From contig CBDCIS010000008.1 of NCBI GenBank assembly GCA_965217565.1, positions 1 to 64,000 of the forward strand: a stretch of DNA of 64,000 bases, written 5' to 3'. Below, piece by piece: positions 26,344 through 35,047 of the stretch. Made by a program: the position numbers and the translations under genes. This DNA is from CBDCIS01 sp965217565 (GTDB lineage: Bacteria; Chloroflexota; Dehalococcoidia; Lucifugimonadales; CATOSD01). How positions within the stretch are numbered: position 1 is the stretch's first letter; each line of letters starts with the position of its first letter. Below the pieces are notes generated by a model. That model made no database searches. It saw only the letters and a list, made by a program, of their open reading frames with translations, and was not told the origin of the DNA.

Positions 26344-27561
26344 GTGAGAACAGCGGCCAGCGCGCTTCCCGCCTTCCTGCGCAGCTTCGACCTGCCGGAG
26401 CCGGGCGAGCTGCGCCGCGTGGCCAGGGTCTATGTCTGGGGACGCTGGTTCGTCCTGTCTATTGCCGCGTTCGCCTGGCTCTACCCGCTCAACGTCCCCG
26501 AGGTGATATACGCGCCGAACGTCGCCCTTGCAATGCTGCTGTTCTCCACCAACGGATACCTGCACTACCGGCTCGCCACGGAGAGGACCGTGTCCTGGCG
26601 GTGGATGCTTGCGCTGAGCGCCCTGGACCTGGCGATGCTCAGCGGGGGCGTTGCGGCCCACCGGGGGTTCGAGTCACCCTTCTTCGTGGGGTACTACCCG
26701 TCCCTCGCCATGTTCGCGGTGGTATTCGGATCGGTCAGGCTCACCCTCGTCTGGGTCACGATGGCGGCGGCCGTCTACGCGGCGCTCTGCCTCGCGGTCG
26801 AGCCCGGGCTGGACTTCTCTGCCAATGACGAGGAGATACTGCTCATCAGGGTTGCCGGGATGTACACGGTGGTGGTCGTCGTCAACCTGATCTCCAGGGT
26901 GGAGCGGATCAGGAGGATGGAGGCGGTGGCGAGGGAGCGGGCGCTTCAGCGGGAGCGCATCGAGCTCTCCCACGCCATCCACAACACGATGGCCCAGTCC
27001 GCCTACATGATCGGGGTGGGCATCGAGCGGGCGAAGGAGCTTGCCGACCGCTCCAACGAGGACCTGATGTCGACCCTTGAGGAGACCTCGGCCCTGTCCA
27101 GGTCGGCGATGTGGGAGATGAGGCACCCGATGGAGATCGGGGAGATCTTCGAGGGCATGGAGCTTGGCGGGGTGCTGGAGTCGCTGGCGGCGACCTTCTC
27201 GACCATCTCCTCCATACCCGCCGACCTGGTGCAGTCGGGCGTCGAGCCGCCCCTGCCCATCGCAACGCGGGGCGCGCTGTTCTCCATCGCCTTCAACGCC
27301 CTGACCAACGCCCTCCGCCACTCCAATGCGGGTCACGTCCGCGTCGGCCTCGACTTCGAGCGCGACGGCCTGCGGATGTCGATTGCCGACGACGGGACCG
27401 GTCTCCCCGACGACTATGCGACGCGCGGCCAGGGCTTCAGGAACATGCGGGAGGACGCCGAGCGGCTGGGCGGCAGGCTCGTCGTGGAGACGAGCGGGTC
27501 CGAGTGGAGCACGGCGGTGACCTGCGAGCTTCCCTACAGGCATATGAGAGGAGGGAGCTGA
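26344..27561 (+). CDS. Membrane sensor histidine kinase, NarL/DesK type
   Basis: GTG 26344 is the first usual start after an in-frame stop at 26329. The N-terminal 190 residues contain about five or six membrane helices (FVLSIAAFAWLYPL, VALAMLLFSTNGYL, SLAMFAVVFGSVRLTLVW, VVVVNLISRV). A HisKA_3-type dimerisation segment follows with the candidate phospho-His near residue 210 (ELSHAIHNTMAQSAYM), and a compact HATPase_c domain (NALTNALRHSNAGHVRVG; IADDGTGLPD; GQGFRNMREDAERLGG). It ends one base before the response regulator start, forming a two-component operon. The signal is unknown; the location beside surface lipoprotein genes suggests envelope sensing. Confidence 0.88.
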   Translation: MRTAASALPAFLRSFDLPEPGELRRVARVYVWGRWFVLSIAAFAWLYPLNVPEVIYAPNVALAMLLFSTNGYLHYRLATERTVSWRWMLALSALDLAMLSGGVAAHRGFESPFFVGYYPSLAMFAVVFGSVRLTLVWVTMAAAVYAALCLAVEPGLDFSANDEEILLIRVAGMYTVVVVVNLISRVERIRRMEAVARERALQRERIELSHAIHNTMAQSAYMIGVGIERAKELADRSNEDLMSTLEETSALSRSAMWEMRHPMEIGEIFEGMELGGVLESLAATFSTISSIPADLVQSGVEPPLPIATRGALFSIAFNALTNALRHSNAGHVRVGLDFERDGLRMSIADDGTGLPDDYATRGQGFRNMREDAERLGGRLVVETSGSEWSTAVTCELPYRHMRGGS

Positions 27562-27562
27562 A

Positions 27563-28228
27563 ATGACTTCAACCCCGGTCAGAGTCTTGCTGGTGGACGA
27601 TCACCCGGTGATGCGAGACGGTCTCCAGCAGCTGCTGGAGCGAACAGGCGAGTTCGAGGTGGTGGGACACGCCGGAGACGGCGAGGAGGCGGAGCGGGTG
27701 GCGAAGGAGGTGGTCCCGGACCTCATCATCATGGACGTGCTGATGCCGGGCAGGGACGGGATAGACGCGTGCCGGGAGATCATAGACGCCCTGGCGGACG
27801 TCAGGGTGCTCATGCTGACCGCCTCCACCGAGAAGGACGCGGTCATAGAGGCGGTGGCCGCCGGAGCCGACGGATACCTTCAGAAGTTCACCGGGACGGA
27901 GCAGCTGTTGGCAATGGTCAGGGACATAGCCGGAGGCGAGTACCGGATGCCGAGGGACGTGATGAGACGGGTGTTCAGGCGGCTGCGCCACCTGCCGGAG
28001 GATATCGATTCGCCGCGGCGGAAGGAGCTGACATCGAGGGAGAAGGAGATACTCGCGCAGTTCGCGCAGGGGATGTCGTACGCCGCCATCGCCGAGACCA
28101 GGGGCAACCGCTCATCGACGGTCCGCAACACCATCTACCACATACAGGACAAGCTGGGATTCGGCAGCAAGCAGGAGATCGTCGTCTGGGCCGTGCGAAA
28201 CGGACTGGTGGACCGAGAGCTCGGCTGA
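27563..28228 (+). CDS. NarL/FixJ-family response regulator
   Basis: A 221-residue regulator. The receiver domain (about 1-120) has acidic DD at 12-13, the phosphorylatable Asp in LIIMDVLMPGRDG (about 57) and Lys in GYLQKFTG. A linker and a LuxR-type helix-turn-helix (about 150-215: LTSREKEILAQFAQGMSYAA) follow, ending KQEIVVWAVRNGLV. It partners the kinase directly upstream. A deleted duplicate lies 1.4 kb upstream on the other strand. Leader copy C and the LRR lipoprotein gene follow downstream. Confidence 0.9.
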   Translation: MTSTPVRVLLVDDHPVMRDGLQQLLERTGEFEVVGHAGDGEEAERVAKEVVPDLIIMDVLMPGRDGIDACREIIDALADVRVLMLTASTEKDAVIEAVAAGADGYLQKFTGTEQLLAMVRDIAGGEYRMPRDVMRRVFRRLRHLPEDIDSPRRKELTSREKEILAQFAQGMSYAAIAETRGNRSSTVRNTIYHIQDKLGFGSKQEIVVWAVRNGLVDRELG

Positions 28229-28325
28229 ATTTCTCCCGCACCAACTCCCCATGACTCGATAGCCCCTCCACCGCCCACTCAACGTCCCACGGCAAGGCAG
28301 TCCCGCAGCATTCGCGCCGCAAGCC

Positions 28326-28700
28326 GCCTGCCTTGCCCCGCCGTCGGCCCGCCAGGAACCGACGGGGCAGGCCGTCAGGCAACGGAGCGGCCAGCGACGA
28401 GGCCCCTGCTGTAACGGCGGGGGCCTCCGGCTTGTTCCAAAGCGCCGCAGCGATTCCTACACTCACACCCACGCCCCGCGCGCTCCCCGCCATTCCCCGG
28501 CCGTCGGCCGATGGGAGTCCCGTTGAGCGTCCACGTCGCTTCCTCAACACGCCGGACTGAGACCTGACGCGACATAGGCATAGGCGCCTTGTAGTCATTT
28601 GCCTATGCAATTCCTGTAGACAAATGTCTAGTGCAATTTAGACATTTGCTCCTTATGTCCGGCTTGGAGGCTCAGTACGATCTATGTTGACGAGGGCTGA
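28326..28700 (+). repeat. Conserved lipoprotein leader, copy C (partial)
   Basis: About 370 bp matching leaders A and B from the Pro/Arg-coding start to GTTGACGAGGG. Contains hairpin GAGGCCCC/GGGGCCTC (28399-28427), the leftward frame MSRQVSVRRVEEATWTLNG from 28575 (its stop codon is changed, so it runs on to 28375), GCATAGGC/GCCTATGC arms and palindrome TAGACAAATGTCTA (28617-28630). It lacks the CTTGACAAAATCAAG start. A dispersed CCCCATC/GGGG-type short repeat (about 28745-28790) separates it from the LRR gene. Confidence 0.72.
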
Positions 28701-28858
28701 TGGGAGAGGATTGAGGTGAGGGTGGAGGTATGGGCGCGGCTATCTCACCCCCATCCTATACCTTCCCCCATCAAAGGGGGAAGGGACTTCGGAAACACCC
28801 TCTAAGAACCTGAATGGACCCGAACTCTTCGGCTTGTGGTCCAAGGAGGCTACCGCTA

Positions 28859-30532
28859 ATGGCATGGATACATACTCGGCTCCAACCCAGGTGGTCTGGC
28901 GGCACCATGCGCCACTGCAGGCAGGCCGCCCTGTTGGCCGTTCTGTTGCTCCTGACCGTCGCCCTCGCCGGCTGCGGCGCCGACTCCACTGCTCCTGCCG
29001 GAGAGGCGAACGCCACTACAGAGGCATCCATCGCCACCATTGAGGCGGTAATCGCCAAGTCGTTGCCCACGGAGGAACCGGGTGTAGCCACGCCCAAGGC
29101 AGCAGGCAACGAAGGCGGCGGCGGCGAAGGGACGGTACCGGTGGGCGTAGAACCCAGCTCCATTGATTCGGGCGACAGAGCTGCGCTGGTCGCCCTGTAC
29201 AATGCCACAGACGGACCGAGGTGGGCGTATAGCAGGGGTTGGCTTAGCGACGAACCGATAGGACATTGGTCGGGCGTTCGCACCAGCGGTGGGCGAGTAA
29301 CGGAGTTGCATCTCTTTCGGAACCGGTTGAGCGGTGAATTACCGCCCGAACTGGGTGACCTTACACACTTGGAGTATTTGTTTCTGTGGGAAAACGACTT
29401 AGTTGGGGAGATACCTTCCCAAATCGGCAACCTCTCGGAGCTCCGAGAACTAAACATCAGAGGCAACCAGTTAAGCGGCGAAATACCGCCGGAACTAGGC
29501 AAGCTCACGAATCTCAGGTTTCTCGGTCTCAATAGCAACCGGTTGAGCGGCGAGATACCGTCGGAACTGGGGAATCTTGAAAACTTGTGGAGAATGGACC
29601 TATGGAGCAACCAGTTGAGCGGGGAGATACCCGCCGAATTGGGCAATCTCAAGAAACTGTATACGCTTTCGTTGGCATCAAACCGGTTGAGCGGCGAGAT
29701 ACCGCCCGAACTGGGCAACGCGGAATCCCTTAAATACCTGGACTTGGAAGATAACCAGTTGAGCGGCGAGATACCGCCCGAACTGGGCGAAGCAAGGGAA
29801 TTGAGGCTATTGTGGCTCTCAGGAAACCAACTGAGCGGTGAAATGCCGGTCGAACTCGCCAACCGCCGCCATCTGGATCTGAGTGGGAGTGCTACAGGAT
29901 GCATCCGGAAAGGCCTGCGAAATGTGAAAAACGATAGGCCGCCGGACGAACCCCGCATCGTAGTCGTTGACCGGACGTCGAACGCAGCGACGCTTTCAGT
30001 CAAGGAATTTGAACATCCCGATTCTCAGCAGCCGTTCAGCCACGAATGGCATCGCAGCGATGCCGGAGAATCCGGGCCGTTCGATCTCGTCGAGTCGAAT
30101 GTCGCGAACAGAGAATACGTGGACCATGGGCTGGACCCAAATAAGACCTACTATTACACCGCCAAGTCGTGCAACCGATGTGGATGTTCCGGTTTTGCAA
30201 ACGCGGTTGGCTTGATGACAGAATCTGACGGTTCGGTAAACGTTCCATCAACTCCTAAGGGGTTTGTGGGAAGAAAGATCACCGTGACTGGTCCCGATAA
30301 AGCTGAGGTGAGCTGGCAGAGCTCACCTGGTGCGACCTTCTATGAGGTATATCAGGGCGCGCCTGGTGGTAGCGAGTGGGAGCTTGATGCCGAGGTTAGC
30401 GCGCCAGCAACCGAATACTGGGACTCTGCTCCCAACTCGTTCCTGGGTGGCTTCGACACCACATCCTATAGAGTCCGAGCCTGCAACAAGGCCGGATGCT
30501 CGGAGTTTACAGACACCGTTACGATTCGTTGA
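28859..30532 (+). CDS. Leucine-rich-repeat lipoprotein with Fn3-like C-terminus
   Basis: ATG 28859 has AAGGAGG ten bases upstream and is preferred to the earlier in-frame ATG 28814. A lipobox VALAGC gives Cys39. Around residue 100 a DRAALVALYNATDGPRW cap precedes eight or so plant-type 24-residue LRRs (LSGEIPPELGNL...LDLxxN), period 72 bp. Two fibronectin-type segments (about 375-450 and 465-555) with paired Cys follow. Proteins of this form are common surface adhesion or recognition proteins in Chloroflexota and marine bacteria. It lies behind leader C, like the other two lipoproteins. Confidence 0.88.
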   Translation: MAWIHTRLQPRWSGGTMRHCRQAALLAVLLLLTVALAGCGADSTAPAGEANATTEASIATIEAVIAKSLPTEEPGVATPKAAGNEGGGGEGTVPVGVEPSSIDSGDRAALVALYNATDGPRWAYSRGWLSDEPIGHWSGVRTSGGRVTELHLFRNRLSGELPPELGDLTHLEYLFLWENDLVGEIPSQIGNLSELRELNIRGNQLSGEIPPELGKLTNLRFLGLNSNRLSGEIPSELGNLENLWRMDLWSNQLSGEIPAELGNLKKLYTLSLASNRLSGEIPPELGNAESLKYLDLEDNQLSGEIPPELGEARELRLLWLSGNQLSGEMPVELANRRHLDLSGSATGCIRKGLRNVKNDRPPDEPRIVVVDRTSNAATLSVKEFEHPDSQQPFSHEWHRSDAGESGPFDLVESNVANREYVDHGLDPNKTYYYTAKSCNRCGCSGFANAVGLMTESDGSVNVPSTPKGFVGRKITVTGPDKAEVSWQSSPGATFYEVYQGAPGGSEWELDAEVSAPATEYWDSAPNSFLGGFDTTSYRVRACNKAGCSEFTDTVTIR

Positions 30533-30721
30533 AGTGAATGCGTACCAGTGATCATTGTCGGCCGGATAGCTGAAGAGTTTTAATCTGCGGCTGCAGGCGG
30601 GTAGTTCAGCGCAGCGAGTGTACAATCAGCATGATGGGAGGAGGCCGAGAGGCAGAAAAGGCGCGACAAAGGCTACAGCCTGATCTCCCACCGAAAAGTT
30701 TGTAAATCGGTACGCCTTGGC

Positions 30722-30913
30722 CCCCCGGACGGCTCCTTCGCCTCGGTCAGCGCCGGGGCGTTCCACACCTGCGGGGTAAGGACCGACGGCGTCGTCGAAT
30801 GCTGGGGGTCCAATGAAGACTTGGGCGGAAACGAGATCGGCCAGGCCACGCCGCCCCTAACAGAGGAGGCCGGAGGTCTACTCTCCAATGATAGCGACGC
30901 AGGACACTCTTAG
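30722..30913 (+). pseudogene. Orphan RCC1-like repeat fragment
   Basis: One repeat of the RCC1-like lipoprotein (FASVSAGAFHTCGVRTDG, then ECWGSNEDLGGNEIGQATPP) without start or signal, ending TEEAGGLLSNDSDAGHS and TAG. At DNA level it is near identical to units in 18070-22800, 8 kb away. Probably the last trace of another RCC1-like gene or a recombination product. Confidence 0.75.
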
Positions 30914-31012
30914 CCATCCGCGGCAGGAGTCGAGGACAACTACTTCTGGCTGGTCGAGCACGACGGGCTGGTGTTCGGCTCCGGCTGGCACCTTGACGAG
31001 TCGGGGAGCTAA
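30914..31012 (+). pseudogene. Short C-terminal remnant resembling a cache-type sensor
   Basis: An open tail reading AGVEDNYFWLVEHDGLVFG and SGWHLDESGS before TAA at 31010-31012. The pattern resembles the ligand-binding strand pair of single-cache domains, but only about 30 residues remain. A weak call. Confidence 0.3.
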
Positions 31013-31197
31013 TCTCGCAAGAGCTTCGCGCAGCTCTTCCGGCAACGAAAAAGCCCCGCACAGATGGACAGGCGTGCGGCGGGAGCGCCAGTCCCCCCGT
31101 CGCGTGCTACGCCCCAACGCCCATCGGCCCTGGCCCTTGCCAGACGGACAACTCTCTGGTCAGGCTCAGCCTGTGACGCCATGCTGGCAGCCTACAT

Positions 31198-32910
31198 ATG
31201 GCAATCTCCGAACGACAGCTGCTCGACGCCCTCAGCCGGACGCCGTTCATCGACTCGGCGGAGCTGGCACGCATCCTGGGCGAGGCTCACGCGACCGTCC
31301 ACCGAGCCCTGACCGACCTGCTGGCCGACGGCATCACCGGGAGGGTGAGTCACGGAACCGCCCACCTGCCGTCGAGCCAGAGATACCACCTGACCGCCAA
31401 CGGCATCCGTGAGGTTGCCGGGTTTCTCGGCTTCGAGACCCCCTCGGACTTCGTTCGGGCCTACCCCATGTCCAGGGAGTGGCTGACGCTGCTCATCCGA
31501 CGGATGGACGCGGTGGCCGCCGTCTACCGTCTCGCCGCGTCACTCTCCCCCGGCATCGACGGGCTCCGGTCTCACGTGGAGTTCCACCGCAGGGGCCGCT
31601 TCGACGCCGCCATCACCCTCCACGACGGCCGCAGCTTCGGTGTGGTGCGCCAGGGCCTGGCCCTGCGTCGCCGGTCTCTCTACGACCGGTTGAGGGCCAT
31701 AGCGCAGTACAGCCACGGGCGGCGTCCCGGCGCCGTCCTGATCCTTGTGCCCAGCGCATGGGAGCTTCGGCGGACGGCGAGGTTCTGCATCAACAACGAC
31801 CTCCGTGACTGCTACGTTGCCGTGGAGTCCAGGGACGCCCTCGAAAGACGGGACCTGCGCATCTGGTGCGAACCCACGGGGCTGTTCGGACTCACGGACT
31901 ACACGCTGGAGACGGTGAGCGCCTACGGCAAGCGCGGCGGAGGGCCTGGAGCCCAGTCCCCGGAGCGGAAGCGTGCATCCATTCCCGACCCCGAGCGCAT
32001 GGCGCAGTCTGCGCCGGCCTTCGGCGTCAGCCCTTCGGAGAAGCGGACGCTGGACCTCATCACCGACCACCCGATGATCCCCCGTGAGCACCTTGCCACC
32101 TGGCTCGGCGTCTCCGAGGGACGTGTCAGCCAGATGATGCGCAGCCTCGTCGATACGTGGGGCCTGGTCGAACGACGAGGCAAACGCGGCGACGTTCGCT
32201 ACACCCTGTCCGCCGAGGGCATACGCTACGTCACGCACAGGGACCGCGCCGAGCTTCCCACCACGCGGGGCATATGGAGCACTGCCCTCACCACCGACAA
32301 ACAGGGCCGCAGGCGGCACGTGGGACACCGCATCGAGACGTGGGCGAGGCAGACGAAGCACGCCGACGGCATCACGTGGTTCCTGTCGCAGCTTCAGGCC
32401 GAGGCCAGGGCCGACCCCGACAGCGAGCTGGTGTGGTCCGTCCCCACCGCCAGGTCCGACCGAACCTACAACTGGGGCGATTCCGCCATCGCCCCCGACG
32501 CCGTGGGGCAGATGACCGCCCAGGGCCTTCGGATACCGTTCTACTTCGAGTACGAGCTTCGCGCCCGCCATCCCAGGGGAGTCATCGCCCGCCTGAGTCC
32601 ATACGAGGACTACTACTGGTCACCCGAGCACAAGGACGACCAGCCCCCGTACCCCGTCACCCTGTTCGTCGTGGACACCGAGGAGGTCGAGGACACCTAC
32701 GTCCGCACCGCCGCCCACTTGAGCCGGATGTCGCTGCCCATCTTCGTGTCGTGCATCCCCGCTCTGTCCACCGCAGGGATACTCGGACGGTCATGGCGTC
32801 CACTGTGGGAACCGGAGTCTCCCCGACTGCCCCTGTCAGCCCTTGCCAACTACCAGTGGGACAGTCTCTACCACCGGATGCGTCAGAGTCCTGTAGGGGG
32901 GGATAGATAG
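31198..32910 (+). CDS. Replication-relaxation family protein (duplicated wHTH and nuclease-like modules)
   Basis: A 570-residue protein with two similar halves. Each begins with a winged helix (about 1-75: SAELARILGEAHATVHRALT; about 285-360: HLATWLGVSEGRVSQMMRS) and continues into a Replic_Relax-type alpha/beta region. In the C-terminal half this includes AIAPDAVGQMTAQGLRIPF and FYFEYELRARHP, the most typical family stretch. Such proteins occur on plasmids and integrative conjugative elements next to replication or transfer functions. Its presence near a serine recombinase suggests it belongs to an integrated element. The ATG at 31198 lacks a strong ribosome binding site. Confidence 0.65.
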   Translation: MAISERQLLDALSRTPFIDSAELARILGEAHATVHRALTDLLADGITGRVSHGTAHLPSSQRYHLTANGIREVAGFLGFETPSDFVRAYPMSREWLTLLIRRMDAVAAVYRLAASLSPGIDGLRSHVEFHRRGRFDAAITLHDGRSFGVVRQGLALRRRSLYDRLRAIAQYSHGRRPGAVLILVPSAWELRRTARFCINNDLRDCYVAVESRDALERRDLRIWCEPTGLFGLTDYTLETVSAYGKRGGGPGAQSPERKRASIPDPERMAQSAPAFGVSPSEKRTLDLITDHPMIPREHLATWLGVSEGRVSQMMRSLVDTWGLVERRGKRGDVRYTLSAEGIRYVTHRDRAELPTTRGIWSTALTTDKQGRRRHVGHRIETWARQTKHADGITWFLSQLQAEARADPDSELVWSVPTARSDRTYNWGDSAIAPDAVGQMTAQGLRIPFYFEYELRARHPRGVIARLSPYEDYYWSPEHKDDQPPYPVTLFVVDTEEVEDTYVRTAAHLSRMSLPIFVSCIPALSTAGILGRSWRPLWEPESPRLPLSALANYQWDSLYHRMRQSPVGGDR

Positions 32911-33154
32911 CGACGATACGTCCCTATCTCCCCTCGATGATGGCTGGGGGGTACAAAATGGCATCAGCGGGATGATTTCCGAGGTCCACCGACCCCCAAA
33001 TCACCCCTGTTTTAGCTACGAAATGGGGTTGACGTGTCGCCTGACCGGTCAGGGTGCAAAATGGGATGCCATGCTAAAATAGCGGGCGAGTCTGATGACA
33101 ACGTGATTGCACTTTGGCAACCCTGACGTGTCAGCCGATAGGGAGGGAGAAACG
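32911..33154. promoter_or_regulatory. Upstream region of excisionase-like gene with palindrome and repeats
   Basis: Contains a perfect 14-bp palindrome CCTGACCGGTCAGG at 33040-33053, TGACGTGTC at 33030-33038 and 33124-33132, and a 22-bp segment at 33003-33024 repeated at 34270-34291 with one difference. Looks like control or origin-type sequence; the function is inferred only. Confidence 0.4.
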
Positions 33155-33616
33155 ATGGATGAGCACGTCCGCTGGGTGACGAAAGCGGATGCCGCTGAGG
33201 AGCTGGAGATCTCCCTGTCCACCCTGGACCGGAAGATCAGGAATGGGGAGGTCGAGGTCCGCAGGGAGGGTCGCCGGGTGTTCGTGCGGATGGCGGGGGA
33301 GTACATCACCGACGAGGAGCTGCTGCGCCGGGCCGTCGTCAGGGAGCATGAGCTTGAGCGGACCGTGCGGGAGCTGGAGCAGAGCGTATCCGAGTTGAAC
33401 CTTCGGGCATCCGAGTTGGAGCGGGAGCGAGACGAGGCCAGGGAGTCCGCAGCCACGGCCAGAGGGCCGTATGTGAAGCTTGAGTTGGAGCACCGCCAGG
33501 AGGTCTCCGACCACAAGGCGACGAAATACGTGCTCAACGTCTTCCGCGTGATCGCCTTCGTGCTGCTCGTGCTGCTGATCGGCAGCGTTCTCCTGTGGTG
33601 GTTTGTGCTGAGGTAG
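33155..33616 (+). CDS. Membrane-anchored excisionase-like HTH protein
   Basis: A 153-residue protein; ATG 33155 follows GGGAGGGAGAAACG. Residues 5-55 form a MerR/excisionase-type HTH_17 (TKADAAEELEISLSTLDRKI then RNGEVEVRREGRRVFVRM). A coiled coil of about 60 residues (LERTVRELEQSVSELNLRAS) follows. A C-terminal membrane helix (FRVIAFVLLVLLIGSVLLWWF) ends the protein. A DNA-binding head held by a tail-anchored coiled coil is uncommon; related arrangements occur in plasmid or element maintenance genes. It stands alone between two long noncoding stretches. Confidence 0.7.
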   Translation: MDEHVRWVTKADAAEELEISLSTLDRKIRNGEVEVRREGRRVFVRMAGEYITDEELLRRAVVREHELERTVRELEQSVSELNLRASELERERDEARESAATARGPYVKLELEHRQEVSDHKATKYVLNVFRVIAFVLLVLLIGSVLLWWFVLR

Positions 33617-34635
33617 AGGAAGCGCCGCCGGCCCGTCACCCCGGTCTCCAGACACATCTTCGGGAGACGTAACGCACCCCCACTTCAATCGCCTTTTCGG
33701 GGGCCAAATGTCATTGGGACCCCGCTCCAACCGGACGGCTGATGTCATTCCCCACGTTTGGCGATGTCATTGCCGTCCGGAACGCACCCTTTCTAAAAGT
33801 GTTCGCTGGATTTGTCCGACATACCCCCGAAATCAGCCCGTTTGCATAGCTGAGTGGCCCAGGATGTCCACTTCTCCCCCAGGCCCCATTTTCGTGTACT
33901 CCCCCTCCACATCGACCGGCGGCCAACCGGATGGGCCAAACGGGGCCGCCGTCCCCACCGGTTCGGAGTCCCGGGAGACCGGCATCGAGACCCCGATCCA
34001 TCGGCAACAGACCCCGCCGCATGGTTGACGTGTCACCATGTCCGCGACCCGGTGAGCGCTGCGTCAGCGCCTCTTCCGAGGGACTGGGAGCGCCGTTTCC
34101 GCCGCGTCCTGCACCCCCACGTCCATCGCCGTTTGTGTCCCGTTTTCCGTCACACCCGCCCTTTCCCGCCTTGTCGTGCCCCCCACCATCCAACGAGTTT
34201 CGATGAATTTGGCCTGAACGCACTCTTTCAACAAGGTGTTCACTTTTCACGTTCTGTAGGGGGTAATTTACCCCTGTTTCAGCTACGAAATCGCCACTAC
34301 GTCCGCTTCGCCGTCAAACTCAATCTCCTGTACAGCCCCTTTGCATGGTGGAGACTCCCCGATTCGGTGGGAGCCTGTGAGGTGCATCATCAGTGATGCA
34401 CCTCACAGGGGATACGCACTGCATCGTCAAGCGATGACCTGGGCATACTCCTCCGGGCCGTGTCTTGGGTATCCCGACCGGGTGACGCCAGCGCCGCCGG
34501 ACTGTCACTACGGCCTCTAGCCACGTCTTCGGGGGACGTCACCTTCGCGGGGGCTTGCGTAATGGTCACTAACTCACTACAATATAGGCGGACGCTCAAC
34601 CCCCATCCGGTGAGCTTAGACGAAGGAGGCACGAC
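33617..34635. other. One-kilobase noncoding stretch with repeats
   Basis: No plausible gene in about 1,020 bases. It holds a third TGACGTGTC (34026-34034), the second copy of the 22-bp ACCCCTGTTT...CGAAAT repeat (34270-34291), and a long hairpin at 34375-34408. The two 22-bp repeats bracket the HTH protein gene. A candidate control, centromere-like or origin region of an integrated element. Confidence 0.45.
34375..34408. repeat. 34-bp inverted repeat (15-bp arms, TCAG loop)
   Basis: CTGTGAGGTGCATCA pairs perfectly with TGATGCACCTCACAG across four bases. Flanks are not U-rich, so it may be an operator or recombination site as well as a terminator. Confidence 0.75.
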
Positions 34636-35040
34636 ATGGCCGTAGACCAGACGGACAGGTATCGAGCAATGGCGCTTCGGGGCAAGTATCAGGGACTGTA
34701 TTCATACCTGAGCAGCCTACAGGTCTCGGAGTGGCGGACCTCCTTCAACGAGGTCGAGGCGGTCATCGGGTTCGAGCTGCCTCCATCCGCAAGGCTGCAC
34801 CGGCCCTGGTGGGGCAACCAGCGGGGCGGGAACGGCCACAGCCACGCCCTCGCCTGGAGCGTCGCCGGTTGGGAGACGGCGGAGGTGGACATGGACGCCG
34901 AGACGCTGGTGTTCCGGCGAACGCATCCCGATCCTGCACCCAGGCTTCCCCTCGACGAGGCATGGCCTGCCCACCCCACGGCGGTATGGCCGGAGGGTCT
35001 GAGTCTCAGGCGAGAGGACCTCTACGAGGACAGGGTGTAA
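34636..35040 (+). CDS. DUF7662-like protein, possible partner of PIN toxin
   Basis: A 134-residue cytoplasmic protein; ATG 34636 follows GAAGGAGGCACGAC. The pattern GKYQGLYSYLSSLQ, then FNEVEAVIGFELPPSARLHR, PWWGNQ, HALAWSVAGWETAEVDMDA and LVFRR matches what I know as DUF7662, a small domain of unknown function found in phages and defence islands. It lies seven bases upstream of a PIN-domain gene in the usual place of an antitoxin, but it has no typical VapB DNA-binding fold, so the toxin-antitoxin reading is inference. Confidence 0.65.
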   Translation: MAVDQTDRYRAMALRGKYQGLYSYLSSLQVSEWRTSFNEVEAVIGFELPPSARLHRPWWGNQRGGNGHSHALAWSVAGWETAEVDMDAETLVFRRTHPDPAPRLPLDEAWPAHPTAVWPEGLSLRREDLYEDRV

Positions 35041-35047
35041 CCCCGCC

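Noticed and set aside
28771..30003. Long leftward open frame of about 410 codons
   Set aside because: It is antisense to the LRR lipoprotein gene and its periodic Ser/Pro-rich product follows the LRR repeat; no ribosome site or domain.
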